This document shows positions 1-6,187 of a stretch of DNA of 13,442 nucleotides, one piece after another. The notes under the pieces were generated by a model, which was not told the origin of the DNA, searched no databases, and saw only the letters and a list, made by a program, of their open reading frames with translations. The stretch's first letter is position 1, and each line of letters starts with the position of its first letter. The stretch covers positions 1-13,442 of the forward strand of contig JAAZUZ010000033.1 in the NCBI GenBank assembly GCA_018623875.1, in the 5' to 3' direction. The DNA comes from Synechococcus sp. HW_metabat.21 (GTDB lineage: Bacteria; Cyanobacteriota; Cyanobacteriia; PCC-6307; Cyanobiaceae). A program made the translations under genes and the position numbers.

Positions 1-399
1 AGCACCCTCACAGCAAGTGAGCGATTGGACCGGGTGCATCAGGCCCTCGAGCAGGTGGGATTAAGAGGCTTTCGCCAACGGCCCATCCACAGCCTCAGTG
101 GTGGCCAAAAGCAACGGCTCGCCATCGCTGGAGCCTTAGCGAGCGATGCCCAGCTGCTCCTGATGGATGAGCCCACCGCGCTCCTGGATGAAACCAGCCA
201 GCGGGAGGTCATCCGCCTCATTCACCAGCTCTGCCACCGGCAGAACGCGCCGATCACCGCCCTTTGGATCACCCATCGACTCGAGGAACTGAGCTGGTGC
301 GACGGAGCCGCCCTAATGGAGCGCGGCAGCATCGGCCCCTGGCAGTCCGGCGCAACGCTGCAGAACCAGCTCAAGCCCCTTGCGACGAGGAAGGGCTGA
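1..399 (+). CDS. ABC transporter ATP-binding protein, ECF/Cbi-like (5'-truncated by window edge)
   Basis: This is the C-terminal part of an ABC ATPase; reading is open from base 1 and ends at TGA 397-399, so 132 residues are visible and the Walker A part lies outside. The ABC signature LSGGQKQRL is at visible residues 32-40, the Walker B block LLLMDEPTALLD at 52-63 with D56 and catalytic E57, and the switch histidine in WITHRLEE is H92. The signature followed by AIAGALA resembles energy-coupling-factor/CbiO-type ATPases that power uptake of vitamins or transition metals, but substrate cannot be read from this fragment. A TTG at 25 could be mistaken for a start, but the coding frame clearly begins earlier. 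The 3' end lies only 33 bases before the tRNA gene on the same strand. The ATPase identity is secure; the ECF subfamily is inference. Confidence 0.9.
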   Translation, partial: STLTASERLDRVHQALEQVGLRGFRQRPIHSLSGGQKQRLAIAGALASDAQLLLMDEPTALLDETSQREVIRLIHQLCHRQNAPITALWITHRLEELSWCDGAALMERGSIGPWQSGATLQNQLKPLATRKG

Positions 400-409
400 A
401 AGGTATGTT
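380..409 (+). promoter_or_regulatory. Possible sigma70-type promoter for tRNA-Asn
   Basis: TTGCGA at 380-385 and TATGTT at 404-409 each match four of six positions of the -35 and -10 consensus, with an 18-base spacer. Transcription would start near 416, shortly before the tRNA at 433. The -35 lies inside the end of the ABC ATPase gene. Matches of this quality occur by chance, so this is a weak call. Confidence 0.3.
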
Positions 410-432
410 CTTCGGGTCCCGACAGGGATCAT

Positions 433-504
433 TCCTCGGTAGCTCAGCGGTAGAGCGGTCGACTGTTAATCGATTGGTCGCAGGTTCGAATCCCGCCCGG
501 GGAG
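433..504 (+). tRNA. tRNA-Asn (anticodon GTT)
   Basis: A full cloverleaf of 72 bases can be folded by eye. The acceptor stem is 433-439 (TCCTCGG) with 497-503 (CCGGGGA), with one T-G pair and discriminator G504. The D stem is 442-445 with 453-456. The anticodon stem is 458-462 with 470-474, loop CTGTTAA, anticodon GTT at 465-467, which reads AAC/AAT for asparagine. The T loop TTCGAAT is at 485-491. The T stem 480-484 (GCAGG) with 492-496 (CCCGC) has an A-C mismatch at its middle pair (482/494), where a T would give a perfect stem. CCA is not encoded. A strong terminator follows eight bases downstream. Confidence 0.95.
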
Positions 505-511
505 TTTCTTG

Positions 512-540
512 AAAAGCCCAGCCTCACGGCTGGGCTTTTT
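512..540 (+). terminator. Rho-independent terminator after tRNA-Asn
   Basis: AAAAGCCCAGCC (512-523), loop TCAC, then GGCTGGGCTTTT (528-539) and a further T form a perfect 12-bp stem ending in a T tract. It lies just behind the tRNA and should end its transcript. The A-rich left arm means it could also act on the minus strand. Confidence 0.9.
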
Positions 541-808
541 GCTTGAAGCCCTTGGGGAGGGCGGATCACGCTTCACAACAAACAACCGAGATCCGCAACC
601 CAAAAGACGAAAGAAAACCTGAAGATTCCGCGCCTTCGCAGCGGGCGAGATTCGTTCAAACCCCTTGCAAGTCCTGGGATCAGAAAGACTGCAACGCCAC
701 AACAAGCGAAAGCATTGTTGTGCAGAAGCACAAAAAGCCGCGGAGAATACCTGCGGTGAACTTCGGCCCTTCACTGAAACCGCGCACCCGTCAACCCAGG
801 AACCAGTC
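541..808 (+). promoter_or_regulatory. Non-coding upstream region and probable structured leader of rpaA
   Basis: There are 268 bases between the tRNA terminator and rpaA, in a window where most gaps are under 110. The stretch is more A-rich than its surroundings and the short frames crossing it look like no protein I know. It contains a 7-bp inverted repeat GCGGATC/GATCCGC (561-567 and 590-596), a GAAA-loop hairpin at 698-722, and a weaker hairpin at 738-756 (CCGC-GG/CC-GCGG with one bulged T). AGGA at 798-801 is a ribosome binding site seven bases before the rpaA ATG. I found no recognisable HLR1 (RpaB) box and no convincing -10/-35 pair. That the segment is transcribed as a 5' UTR is inference. 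Confidence 0.6.
698..722 (+). repeat. Inverted repeat / hairpin with GAAA tetraloop upstream of rpaA
   Basis: CACAACAA (698-705) pairs perfectly with TTGTTGTG (715-722). Inside it GC/GC pairs around a GAAA loop (708-711), with a single bulged A at 714, giving ten base pairs capped by a GNRA tetraloop. No T run follows on either strand, so it is not a standard terminator. A second copy of CACAACAA at 574-581 could pair with the same 3' arm. Confidence 0.6.
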
Positions 809-1579
809 ATGAAGCCATGCATCCTGCTGATCGAAGACGACGGCGACATGCGCGAGCTTGTGGCCGGTCACCTGGAGCACAGCGGCTTCGACGTGCAGCG
901 GGCCGAAGACGGCATCAAAGGCCAAGCCCTGGCACTGCAGTACACCCCTGATCTGGTCCTCCTGGACCTCATGCTGCCCAAGGTGGATGGCCTCACCCTC
1001 TGCCAACGGCTGAGGCGTGATGAGCGCACCTCCCGCATCCCCGTCCTGATGTTGACGGCCTTGGGCAGCACCAAGGACAAGGTCAGCGGCTTCAACTCCG
1101 GCGCTGACGACTACCTCGCGAAGCCATTCGATCTCGAAGAGCTCCTGGTTCGCATCAAGGCGCTCCTGCGCCGCTCCGATCGGGCTCCACTCTCGACGAA
1201 GCACAACGAAATCCTCAGCTACGGCTGCCTGACCTTGGTCCCGGAGCGCTTCGAAGCGATCTGGTTCGACGAACCCGTCCGGCTGACCCACCTGGAGTTC
1301 GAGCTTCTTCACTGCCTCCTGCAGCGCCACGGCCAAACCGTTGCCCCCTCCCTGATCCTCAAGGAGGTCTGGGGCTACGAGCCGGACGACGACATTGAAA
1401 CCATCCGCGTCCACGTGCGGCACCTGCGCACCAAGCTCGAACCCGATCCCCGAAAGCCCCGCTTCATCAAGACCGTCTACGGCGCCGGCTACTGCCTGGA
1501 ACTCCCCAGCGGCGACAACCAGGAAGCCCTCGCCCAGCTGGTGCAACAGGCCCGAGACAACCGCCGTAGCGCGGCCTAA
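809..1579 (+). CDS. rpaA: RpaA, OmpR-family response regulator (circadian output)
   Basis: The protein is 256 residues: a receiver domain (about 1-120) and a winged-helix DNA-binding domain (about 138-232). The acidic pocket is E9/D10/D11, the phospho-acceptor D53 in LLDLMLPK, with T83 and K105 completing the site. The blocks LVPERFEAIW, HLEFELLHCLLQRHGQTV and the YGAGYCLELP ending match what I know of cyanobacterial RpaA rather than RpaB. In Synechococcus elongatus RpaA is phosphorylated by the clock-linked kinase SasA and drives the main circadian transcription programme. The start is ATG 809 with AGGA seven bases upstream; the frame is open further upstream but without homology. It appears monocistronic and converges on holB, with the two stop codons overlapping by four bases. 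Confidence 0.95.
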   Translation: MKPCILLIEDDGDMRELVAGHLEHSGFDVQRAEDGIKGQALALQYTPDLVLLDLMLPKVDGLTLCQRLRRDERTSRIPVLMLTALGSTKDKVSGFNSGADDYLAKPFDLEELLVRIKALLRRSDRAPLSTKHNEILSYGCLTLVPERFEAIWFDEPVRLTHLEFELLHCLLQRHGQTVAPSLILKEVWGYEPDDDIETIRVHVRHLRTKLEPDPRKPRFIKTVYGAGYCLELPSGDNQEALAQLVQQARDNRRSAA

Positions 1580-2556
1580 GCGCGACTCGATCCCACCCCC
1601 GCAAGCGACAGCAGCGCCACCTCCCAGGCCAAGCGCGGTTGGACGTAACTGCGCAGTTGGGACCTGAGTTGCTCCAGACGCTTCAGCGGAGCAGGGTCCT
1701 GCCGCTGGCGCCAGAGGTGCAGCTGCCACCAATCCAGCAGCCACAGCTGTTGCTCCACATCGAGCACTTCACAGAGATCGCGGGCCAAGGACAGAGCCAC
1801 CATCGGGGTCTGGGCACCATGGGGGGCTGAAAACGCACTGCAGCGATCGGTCAAGCCCTCCGGCAGGCCCTGCCATTGCTCCCGTTGCTCCAGCAGCGCC
1901 CCCGGTGAACCCGCTGCGAGTTCGAGTAACTCCGGCGGATCACCAGCCTGGGCGAGCCCCCCATGGCCATGGCGCTGCAGCACCGCCTCCAACGTCTGGG
2001 GGTCCAGCCGCCCAAAGGGAATCGACTGACAGCGGGAGCGAATCGTGCTGAGCAAGCGATCCGGGGAGGCCGTCAGCAGGATCAGCATTCCGTCGCCGGG
2101 TTCCTCAAGGGTTTTCAGCAGGGCATTGGCCGCTCCCTCGGCCATGGCCTCGACGGTTTCCATCACCACCAGGCAACGGGAGGACTCCACCGGCCGGCGG
2201 GCCAAAAACTGGGAGACGGCCCGGACCTGCTCCAACCGCAGTTGAGGGGGCGCCTTGCGGCTCACGCCAGCGGCTTCAGCTTGGGACGCAGGAACCAACT
2301 GTCCCTTCTCGGAATAGGTGGGCTCCACCCAGAGCAGGTCGGGATGGTTGCCGTCCTGCAGCCGACGTCTCACCGAAGGAGAGCCATCGAGCCCCGCAAT
2401 GGCTCCCTCCAGGAAGCGCAACGCCGCCAAACGGCGACCCACACCATGGGGACCGCAAAACAGATAGGCCGGTGCCAGGCGCTGCTGCTGCAGACCAGCC
2501 CGCAGCAGGGCCACCGCTTGGGATTGCCCGAGCAGGTCCTCAAACAGCTCAGCCAT
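1576..2556 (-). CDS. holB: DNA polymerase III subunit delta' (clamp loader)
   Basis: The protein is 326 residues. It begins MAELFEDLLGQ and carries an AAA+ fold in which the P-loop is degenerate, GPHGVGRR at 35-42 with Arg where the catalytic Lys would be; this is usual for the non-hydrolysing delta' subunit. The block ANALLKTLEEP (143-153) and the SRC motif (174-176), which donates the arginine finger, are intact. It is the stator of the sliding-clamp loader. The start at 2556 is favoured over longer readings because an exact AGGAGGT lies 11 bases upstream (plus-strand 2568-2574), inside the end of tmk, and homology begins there. The ATG overlaps the tmk stop by eight bases. It is the last gene of the minus-strand operon; no terminator is visible and its stop overlaps that of rpaA. 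Confidence 0.93.
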   Translation of the reverse strand: MAELFEDLLGQSQAVALLRAGLQQQRLAPAYLFCGPHGVGRRLAALRFLEGAIAGLDGSPSVRRRLQDGNHPDLLWVEPTYSEKGQLVPASQAEAAGVSRKAPPQLRLEQVRAVSQFLARRPVESSRCLVVMETVEAMAEGAANALLKTLEEPGDGMLILLTASPDRLLSTIRSRCQSIPFGRLDPQTLEAVLQRHGHGGLAQAGDPPELLELAAGSPGALLEQREQWQGLPEGLTDRCSAFSAPHGAQTPMVALSLARDLCEVLDVEQQLWLLDWWQLHLWRQRQDPAPLKRLEQLRSQLRSYVQPRLAWEVALLSLAGVGSSRA

Positions 2557-3193
2557 CGCTGCGGCAGACCTCCTGAATCGCCACCTGCAGGGCCCGGCTG
2601 ACCGCTTCAGGCGATTGGCTGGCCTCGATGTGGCACCAGCCGTGCTGCTGGGCCAGGGCACTAAAGCCCCCGCAAACCCGCGCCAAGAAGGCCTCGCCGC
2701 TGGCTTCGATGCGATCGGCCGGACGGTGGCCCCGCCGGCGCAAGGATTCCGCCAAGGGAATCTCCAAGAGGGCCGTGAGGTCCGGCTGCACCCCAGCCGT
2801 AGCAATCGCCGCGAGCTGGTCAATCAAGTCCAGGGACAAACCGCGGCCGTAGCCCTGGTAGGCCGCCGTCGATCCCACAAAGCGATCGCTCAGCACCCAA
2901 TGGCCCGCCGCCAGGGCCGGCGCAATGCGCTGCTGGACGTGCTGGGCGCGATCGGCCGCGTACAGCAACAACTCCGCCGTGGACTCCGGAGCCGCCTCCC
3001 CCGGAGGATGCAGCAGCAACTGACGCAAGGCCTGTCCAAGGGCCGTTCCCCCCGGCTCCCGCGTCACCAGCAGTTGCGAGCCCTCGGGCATCAGACCACT
3101 CGTGGGGAGCCACGCTTTGAGGGCCTCGATCTGGGTGGTCTTGCCACACCCATCGATGCCCTCCAGCACCAGAAAGCGCCCGCGCTTAGTCAT
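2549..3193 (-). CDS. tmk: Thymidylate kinase
   Basis: The 214-residue protein phosphorylates dTMP to dTDP with ATP, the last committed step to dTTP. Near the N-terminus is the P-loop GIDGCGKTT (12-20), then TREPGGT (44-50), the DRF of the base-binding motif (103-105), S108 and AYQG (111-114), and an Arg-rich lid RRRGHRPADRIE (152-163). Length is normal for the family. The ATG at 3193 overlaps the stop of the copper ATPase by eight bases, and its own stop overlaps the holB start by eight bases, so translation of the three is probably coupled. Pairing of tmk with holB is common in bacteria. Confidence 0.95.
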   Translation of the reverse strand: MTKRGRFLVLEGIDGCGKTTQIEALKAWLPTSGLMPEGSQLLVTREPGGTALGQALRQLLLHPPGEAAPESTAELLLYAADRAQHVQQRIAPALAAGHWVLSDRFVGSTAAYQGYGRGLSLDLIDQLAAIATAGVQPDLTALLEIPLAESLRRRGHRPADRIEASGEAFLARVCGGFSALAQQHGWCHIEASQSPEAVSRALQVAIQEVCRSDG

Positions 3194-5537
3194 TGCGCCC
3201 CAACAGCAAGGCGTTCATCACAACCGTGATCGAGCTCATGGCCATCAAGAGGGCTGCCAGCGGTGGTGACAACACGACGCCAAAGCCTGGCAGGAGCACC
3301 CCAGCAGCGATCGGAAGCACGACCAGGTTGTAGCCAAAGGCCCAAATGAGGTTTTGCCGGACCTTGGCCATCGTGCGGCGGGCAAGACGCAACGCCATCG
3401 GAATCGCATCGAGGCGCTCCCCCAGCACCACCAGGTCTGCGGTATCGATCGCGATCTGGGTTCCAGTCCCCACCGCGATGCCCACATCCGCCGCAGCCAA
3501 AGCCGGCGCGTCATTGATCCCATCCCCGACCATGCCAACGGGGCTGAAACCCTGCCTCGCGTGGTCGATGCGATCCAACTTCTGCTGCGGGAGCAATTCC
3601 CAGGCCAACTCCTCGGGCGGCAAGCCCAACTGGGCCGCCAGGTGCTGCACCGGCGCCTGTCGATCGCCACTCAGCAAACCCAACGCCAAACCCATCGCTC
3701 GCAACTGGGCAAGCGCGCCTGGGGCGTCCTCCCGCGCCTGATCATCGAGGGCGATCAGCCCCTGCAGTTGGCTGACGCCCGCGGCATCGCTCAGGGCCAC
3801 GGCAACCACCGTCGAACCCTGCGCTTCCTGTTCAGTCCACCAACGCCGCTGCTCCTCAGCAATCGCCACGCCGTCCTCAAGCAACCAGGCGGGGCGCCCC
3901 ACCCGGCACAGGCCATGGCCCTCCACCTCGGCACTCAGCCCATCACCCGCCAAGGTGCGGGCCTCGCGCACGTCCAATAACGGGAGCTCCAGCTGCTGGG
4001 CCCGCTGCAGCAGGGCGTGGGCCAAGGGGTGCCGGGTCTGGGCCTCCAGGCTTGCGGCCAGCTGGATCAACACGGCTTCGCTGGCCCCTGGATCCACTGC
4101 CCGCACCGTGGGGCGGCCGACCGTCAGGGTTCCGGTCTTGTCAAAAAAGAGGGTGCGCAGCCGGGAGGCCGCCTCGATCACATCGCCGCCGCGGAAGAGC
4201 ACCCCTGAGCGAGCCGCCAGGCCGCTGCCGACCGTGATCGCCGTGGGTGTCGCCAATCCCAAGGCGCAGGGGCAGGCAACCACCAAGACGGCGATGCTCA
4301 GCTGCAGTCCCAAGACGAAGGGGGTTTCAGCGGCAAGGCCCAAGCTGCGATGGCCGCCGTGCAGGTGCATCGATGGCGCCGCACTGAGGACGTGGGGCCA
4401 GAGCTGGGCACCGATCAACCACCAAAAGAGGAAGGTGCCAGCGGCCAGCAGCATGACGACAACGCTGAAGCGGCCCGCCACACGATCGGTGAGGGTCTGA
4501 ATCGGCGCTTTCCTGGCCTGGGCACCCTCCACCAGCGCAATAATCCGAGCCACCGCGCTCTCGCGGCCAGGTCGCAACACCTCGAGCTCGAGGCTCGACT
4601 GCAAATTCAACGCACCCGCAGCGAGCTCCTGGCCGGCAGCCGCCAATAACGGCAGCGGCTCACCGGTGAGGCTGGAGACATCCAAGGTCGACTGGCCATC
4701 CAGCACGCGGCTGTCCACGGGGACCCGATCTCCAGGCAGCAAGCGCAGTCGATCCCCAGGCCGTAGGGCACCAACGCGAACGGGCTCGACGCCATCGCCC
4801 AGAACGAGGAGCGCCTCATCGGGTTGCAAGCGCGCCAACTCCTGGAGGGCCCGTCCGGTGCGGAACCGCGCCCTCTCCTCCAGGAAGCGGCCCATCAACA
4901 CGAAGCCCAGCAGCATCACCGGCTCGTTGAAGAAGCACTGCCAGCCCACGGCCGGCCAAAGCAAGGCCACCAGGCTGGCCAAGTAGGCGCTCCCCATCCC
5001 GAGCCCCACCAAGGTGTCCATCCCCGGGGCACCGGCCCAGGCCGAACGCCAGCCCTGAACCAAGATCGGGCTCCCAGGCAGCAAGAGGGCGGCCGTCGCC
5101 ACCAGGGCATGCAGGCGGATGTCCGCTAGGGGGGCCAAGGGAAGCTGACCAGCCTCCGCCAGATGCCCGGAGACCGAGAAGAGCAGCAGGAGCAACGCCA
5201 CCATCAATTGGCGCCAGCGCTGCCACCAGCCCACCTGCTGCCGCCGCTCCTCCAGGCTCAGGGGCCGATCGTCACCATCCAAATCGCGTACGGCGGCCGA
5301 ATAGCCCATGGCGGCCAAGGCCTCGATCAAGGGCTGCGCCGGCTCCGCGGTGATGGCCTGAGGATCCAGCCCCACCCAGGCGGTCCGATTGAGCAGATTG
5401 ACGCTCGCTTGGCGCACGCCCGGTTGGGCTAGGAGGCGCTGCTCCACCGAGCGGACACAGCCACCGCATTTCATGCCCTCCACATCCAGCAAGAGCGGCG
5501 CGACCGGCTGGGCGGCTGGCTCGAGGTCAGACGGCAC
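3186..5537 (-). CDS. ctaA: Copper-transporting P1B-type ATPase
   Basis: The protein is 783 residues. One heavy-metal domain at the N-terminus carries MKCGGC (C24, C27). The actuator motif TGE is at 291-293, the ion-site CPC at 422-424, the phosphorylated D466 in DKTGT, the HP pair at 503-504 and GDGIND at 671-676. YN at 736-737 and MSS at 767-769 are the last-helix residues expected of Cu(I) pumps. A His/Met-rich stretch (M390, H391, H393, H396) lies in the loop just before the CPC helix and may face the outside or lumen. Cyanobacteria have two such pumps: CtaA for the cell membrane and PacS for the thylakoid. I use ctaA from gene-order memory; the sequence alone does not decide. The start is GTG 5537. 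It leads the operon with tmk and holB and diverges from ycf3. Confidence 0.85.
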   Translation of the reverse strand: MPSDLEPAAQPVAPLLLDVEGMKCGGCVRSVEQRLLAQPGVRQASVNLLNRTAWVGLDPQAITAEPAQPLIEALAAMGYSAAVRDLDGDDRPLSLEERRQQVGWWQRWRQLMVALLLLLFSVSGHLAEAGQLPLAPLADIRLHALVATAALLLPGSPILVQGWRSAWAGAPGMDTLVGLGMGSAYLASLVALLWPAVGWQCFFNEPVMLLGFVLMGRFLEERARFRTGRALQELARLQPDEALLVLGDGVEPVRVGALRPGDRLRLLPGDRVPVDSRVLDGQSTLDVSSLTGEPLPLLAAAGQELAAGALNLQSSLELEVLRPGRESAVARIIALVEGAQARKAPIQTLTDRVAGRFSVVVMLLAAGTFLFWWLIGAQLWPHVLSAAPSMHLHGGHRSLGLAAETPFVLGLQLSIAVLVVACPCALGLATPTAITVGSGLAARSGVLFRGGDVIEAASRLRTLFFDKTGTLTVGRPTVRAVDPGASEAVLIQLAASLEAQTRHPLAHALLQRAQQLELPLLDVREARTLAGDGLSAEVEGHGLCRVGRPAWLLEDGVAIAEEQRRWWTEQEAQGSTVVAVALSDAAGVSQLQGLIALDDQAREDAPGALAQLRAMGLALGLLSGDRQAPVQHLAAQLGLPPEELAWELLPQQKLDRIDHARQGFSPVGMVGDGINDAPALAAADVGIAVGTGTQIAIDTADLVVLGERLDAIPMALRLARRTMAKVRQNLIWAFGYNLVVLPIAAGVLLPGFGVVLSPPLAALLMAMSSITVVMNALLLGRND

Positions 5538-5638
5538 GCGAGCAGGAAGGGGAGGCCCAAGGCTAGGGACTTTTCACGGTTCTCCCCTGAACCGTGGAGC
5601 ACAAGTCAGGATGGGGCGACGAAGCTCCAGTGCCTGCC
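5538..5638. promoter_or_regulatory. Divergent control region between copper ATPase and ycf3
   Basis: About 100 bases must hold the promoters of both genes. The main visible feature is the inverted repeat at 5575-5596. I could not pick out convincing -10/-35 elements on either strand. In-frame GTG codons at 5594 and 5630 could lengthen ycf3, but homology starts at 5639. Confidence 0.5.
5575..5596. repeat. 8-bp perfect inverted repeat, possible operator or ycf3 leader hairpin
   Basis: CACGGTTC (5575-5582) and GAACCGTG (5589-5596) are perfect inverted copies around a six-base spacer TCCCCT. The element is centred about 40 bases from the copper ATPase start and 54 bases from the ycf3 start, so it could serve either gene as a dimeric operator, or fold in the ycf3 transcript. 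No T tract follows, so a terminator is unlikely. Confidence 0.5.
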
Positions 5639-6160
5639 GTGCCCCGCTCCCAGCGCAACGACAACTTCATCGACAAGAGCTTCACGGTCATGGCGGACCT
5701 GATCCTCAAGGTGCTGCCGACCAACCAACGGGCCAAGGAGGCCTTCGCGTATTACCGCGATGGCATGAGCGCCCAGGCCGACGGGGAATACGCCGAAGCG
5801 TTGGACAACTACGCCGAAGCCCTCAAGCTCGAGGAGGACCCCAACGACAAGGCCTTCATCCTCTACAACATGGCGCTGGTCTACGCCAGCAACGGCGAGC
5901 ACGAGAAAGCGCTCGAGCAGTACAGCCAAGCCCTGGATCTCAACGGCAAGATGCCCCAGGCGCTCAACAACATGGCGGTGATTCACCACCACCTGGGCTG
6001 CATCGCTGAAGAGCAGGGCGAAACCGACGAAGCCGATCGCCGCTTTGACCTCGCGGCGGACTTCTGGGGCAAGGCCATCCGCCTGGCACCCAACAACTAC
6101 ATCGAAGCCCAGAACTGGCTCAAGACCAGCGGTCGCGGCAGCGTCGACGTCTACTTCTGA
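5639..6160 (+). CDS. ycf3: Photosystem I assembly protein Ycf3 (TPR protein)
   Basis: Ycf3 is a thylakoid-associated tetratricopeptide chaperone needed to assemble the PsaA/PsaB core of photosystem I. The conserved start PRSQRNDNFIDKSF is present, followed by KEAFAYYRDGMSAQADGEYA, and three TPR units at roughly residues 35-68, 72-105 and 120-155. I chose GTG 5639 because it yields the family N-terminus MPRSQRNDNF and a length of 173 residues, typical for cyanobacteria. In-frame GTGs at 5594 and 5630 would add 15 or 3 residues without homology. No clear Shine-Dalgarno sequence precedes it. It is transcribed alone, divergent from the copper ATPase and convergent with radA (27-base gap). Confidence 0.95.
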   Translation: MPRSQRNDNFIDKSFTVMADLILKVLPTNQRAKEAFAYYRDGMSAQADGEYAEALDNYAEALKLEEDPNDKAFILYNMALVYASNGEHEKALEQYSQALDLNGKMPQALNNMAVIHHHLGCIAEEQGETDEADRRFDLAADFWGKAIRLAPNNYIEAQNWLKTSGRGSVDVYF

Positions 6161-6173
6161 GTTGTCGACGTCT
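6143..6173. repeat. 10-bp direct repeat at the ycf3 3' end
   Basis: GTCGACGTCT occurs at 6143-6152, inside the last ycf3 codons, and again at 6164-6173, just past the stop. Because GTCGAC is its own reverse complement, the copies can also pair as a short hairpin with a loop of roughly 13 bases. There is no T tract, so a terminator role between the convergent ycf3 and radA genes is only a possibility. Confidence 0.4.
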
Positions 6174-6187
6174 CCGTTGACGCTCGA

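Noticed and set aside
665..808. In-frame 48-codon upstream extension of rpaA
   Set aside because: RpaA proteins begin at MKPCILLIEDD, and ATG 809 has its own AGGA site.
505..808. HLR1 (RpaB-binding) site upstream of rpaA
   Set aside because: I looked for paired (G/T)TTACA(A/T)(A/T) repeats in either direction and found none here or in the 5538-5638 and 7631-7733 spacers.
543..812. 89-codon plus-strand frame in the rpaA leader
   Set aside because: No ribosome site, no recognisable protein feature, and it overlaps several hairpins; the region reads better as non-coding.
791..1744. Long minus-strand open frame (317 codons) opposite rpaA
   Set aside because: It is antisense to a clear RpaA gene, has no recognisable motif, and GC-rich third positions commonly open such frames.
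1963..2601. Plus-strand open frame of 212 codons opposite holB
   Set aside because: Composition looks like a reverse reading of HolB (Gln/Gly/His-rich, no motif).
2557..2823. 89-codon upstream extension of holB
   Set aside because: It lies wholly inside tmk in another frame and has no homology; the AGGAGGT site fixes the start at 2556.
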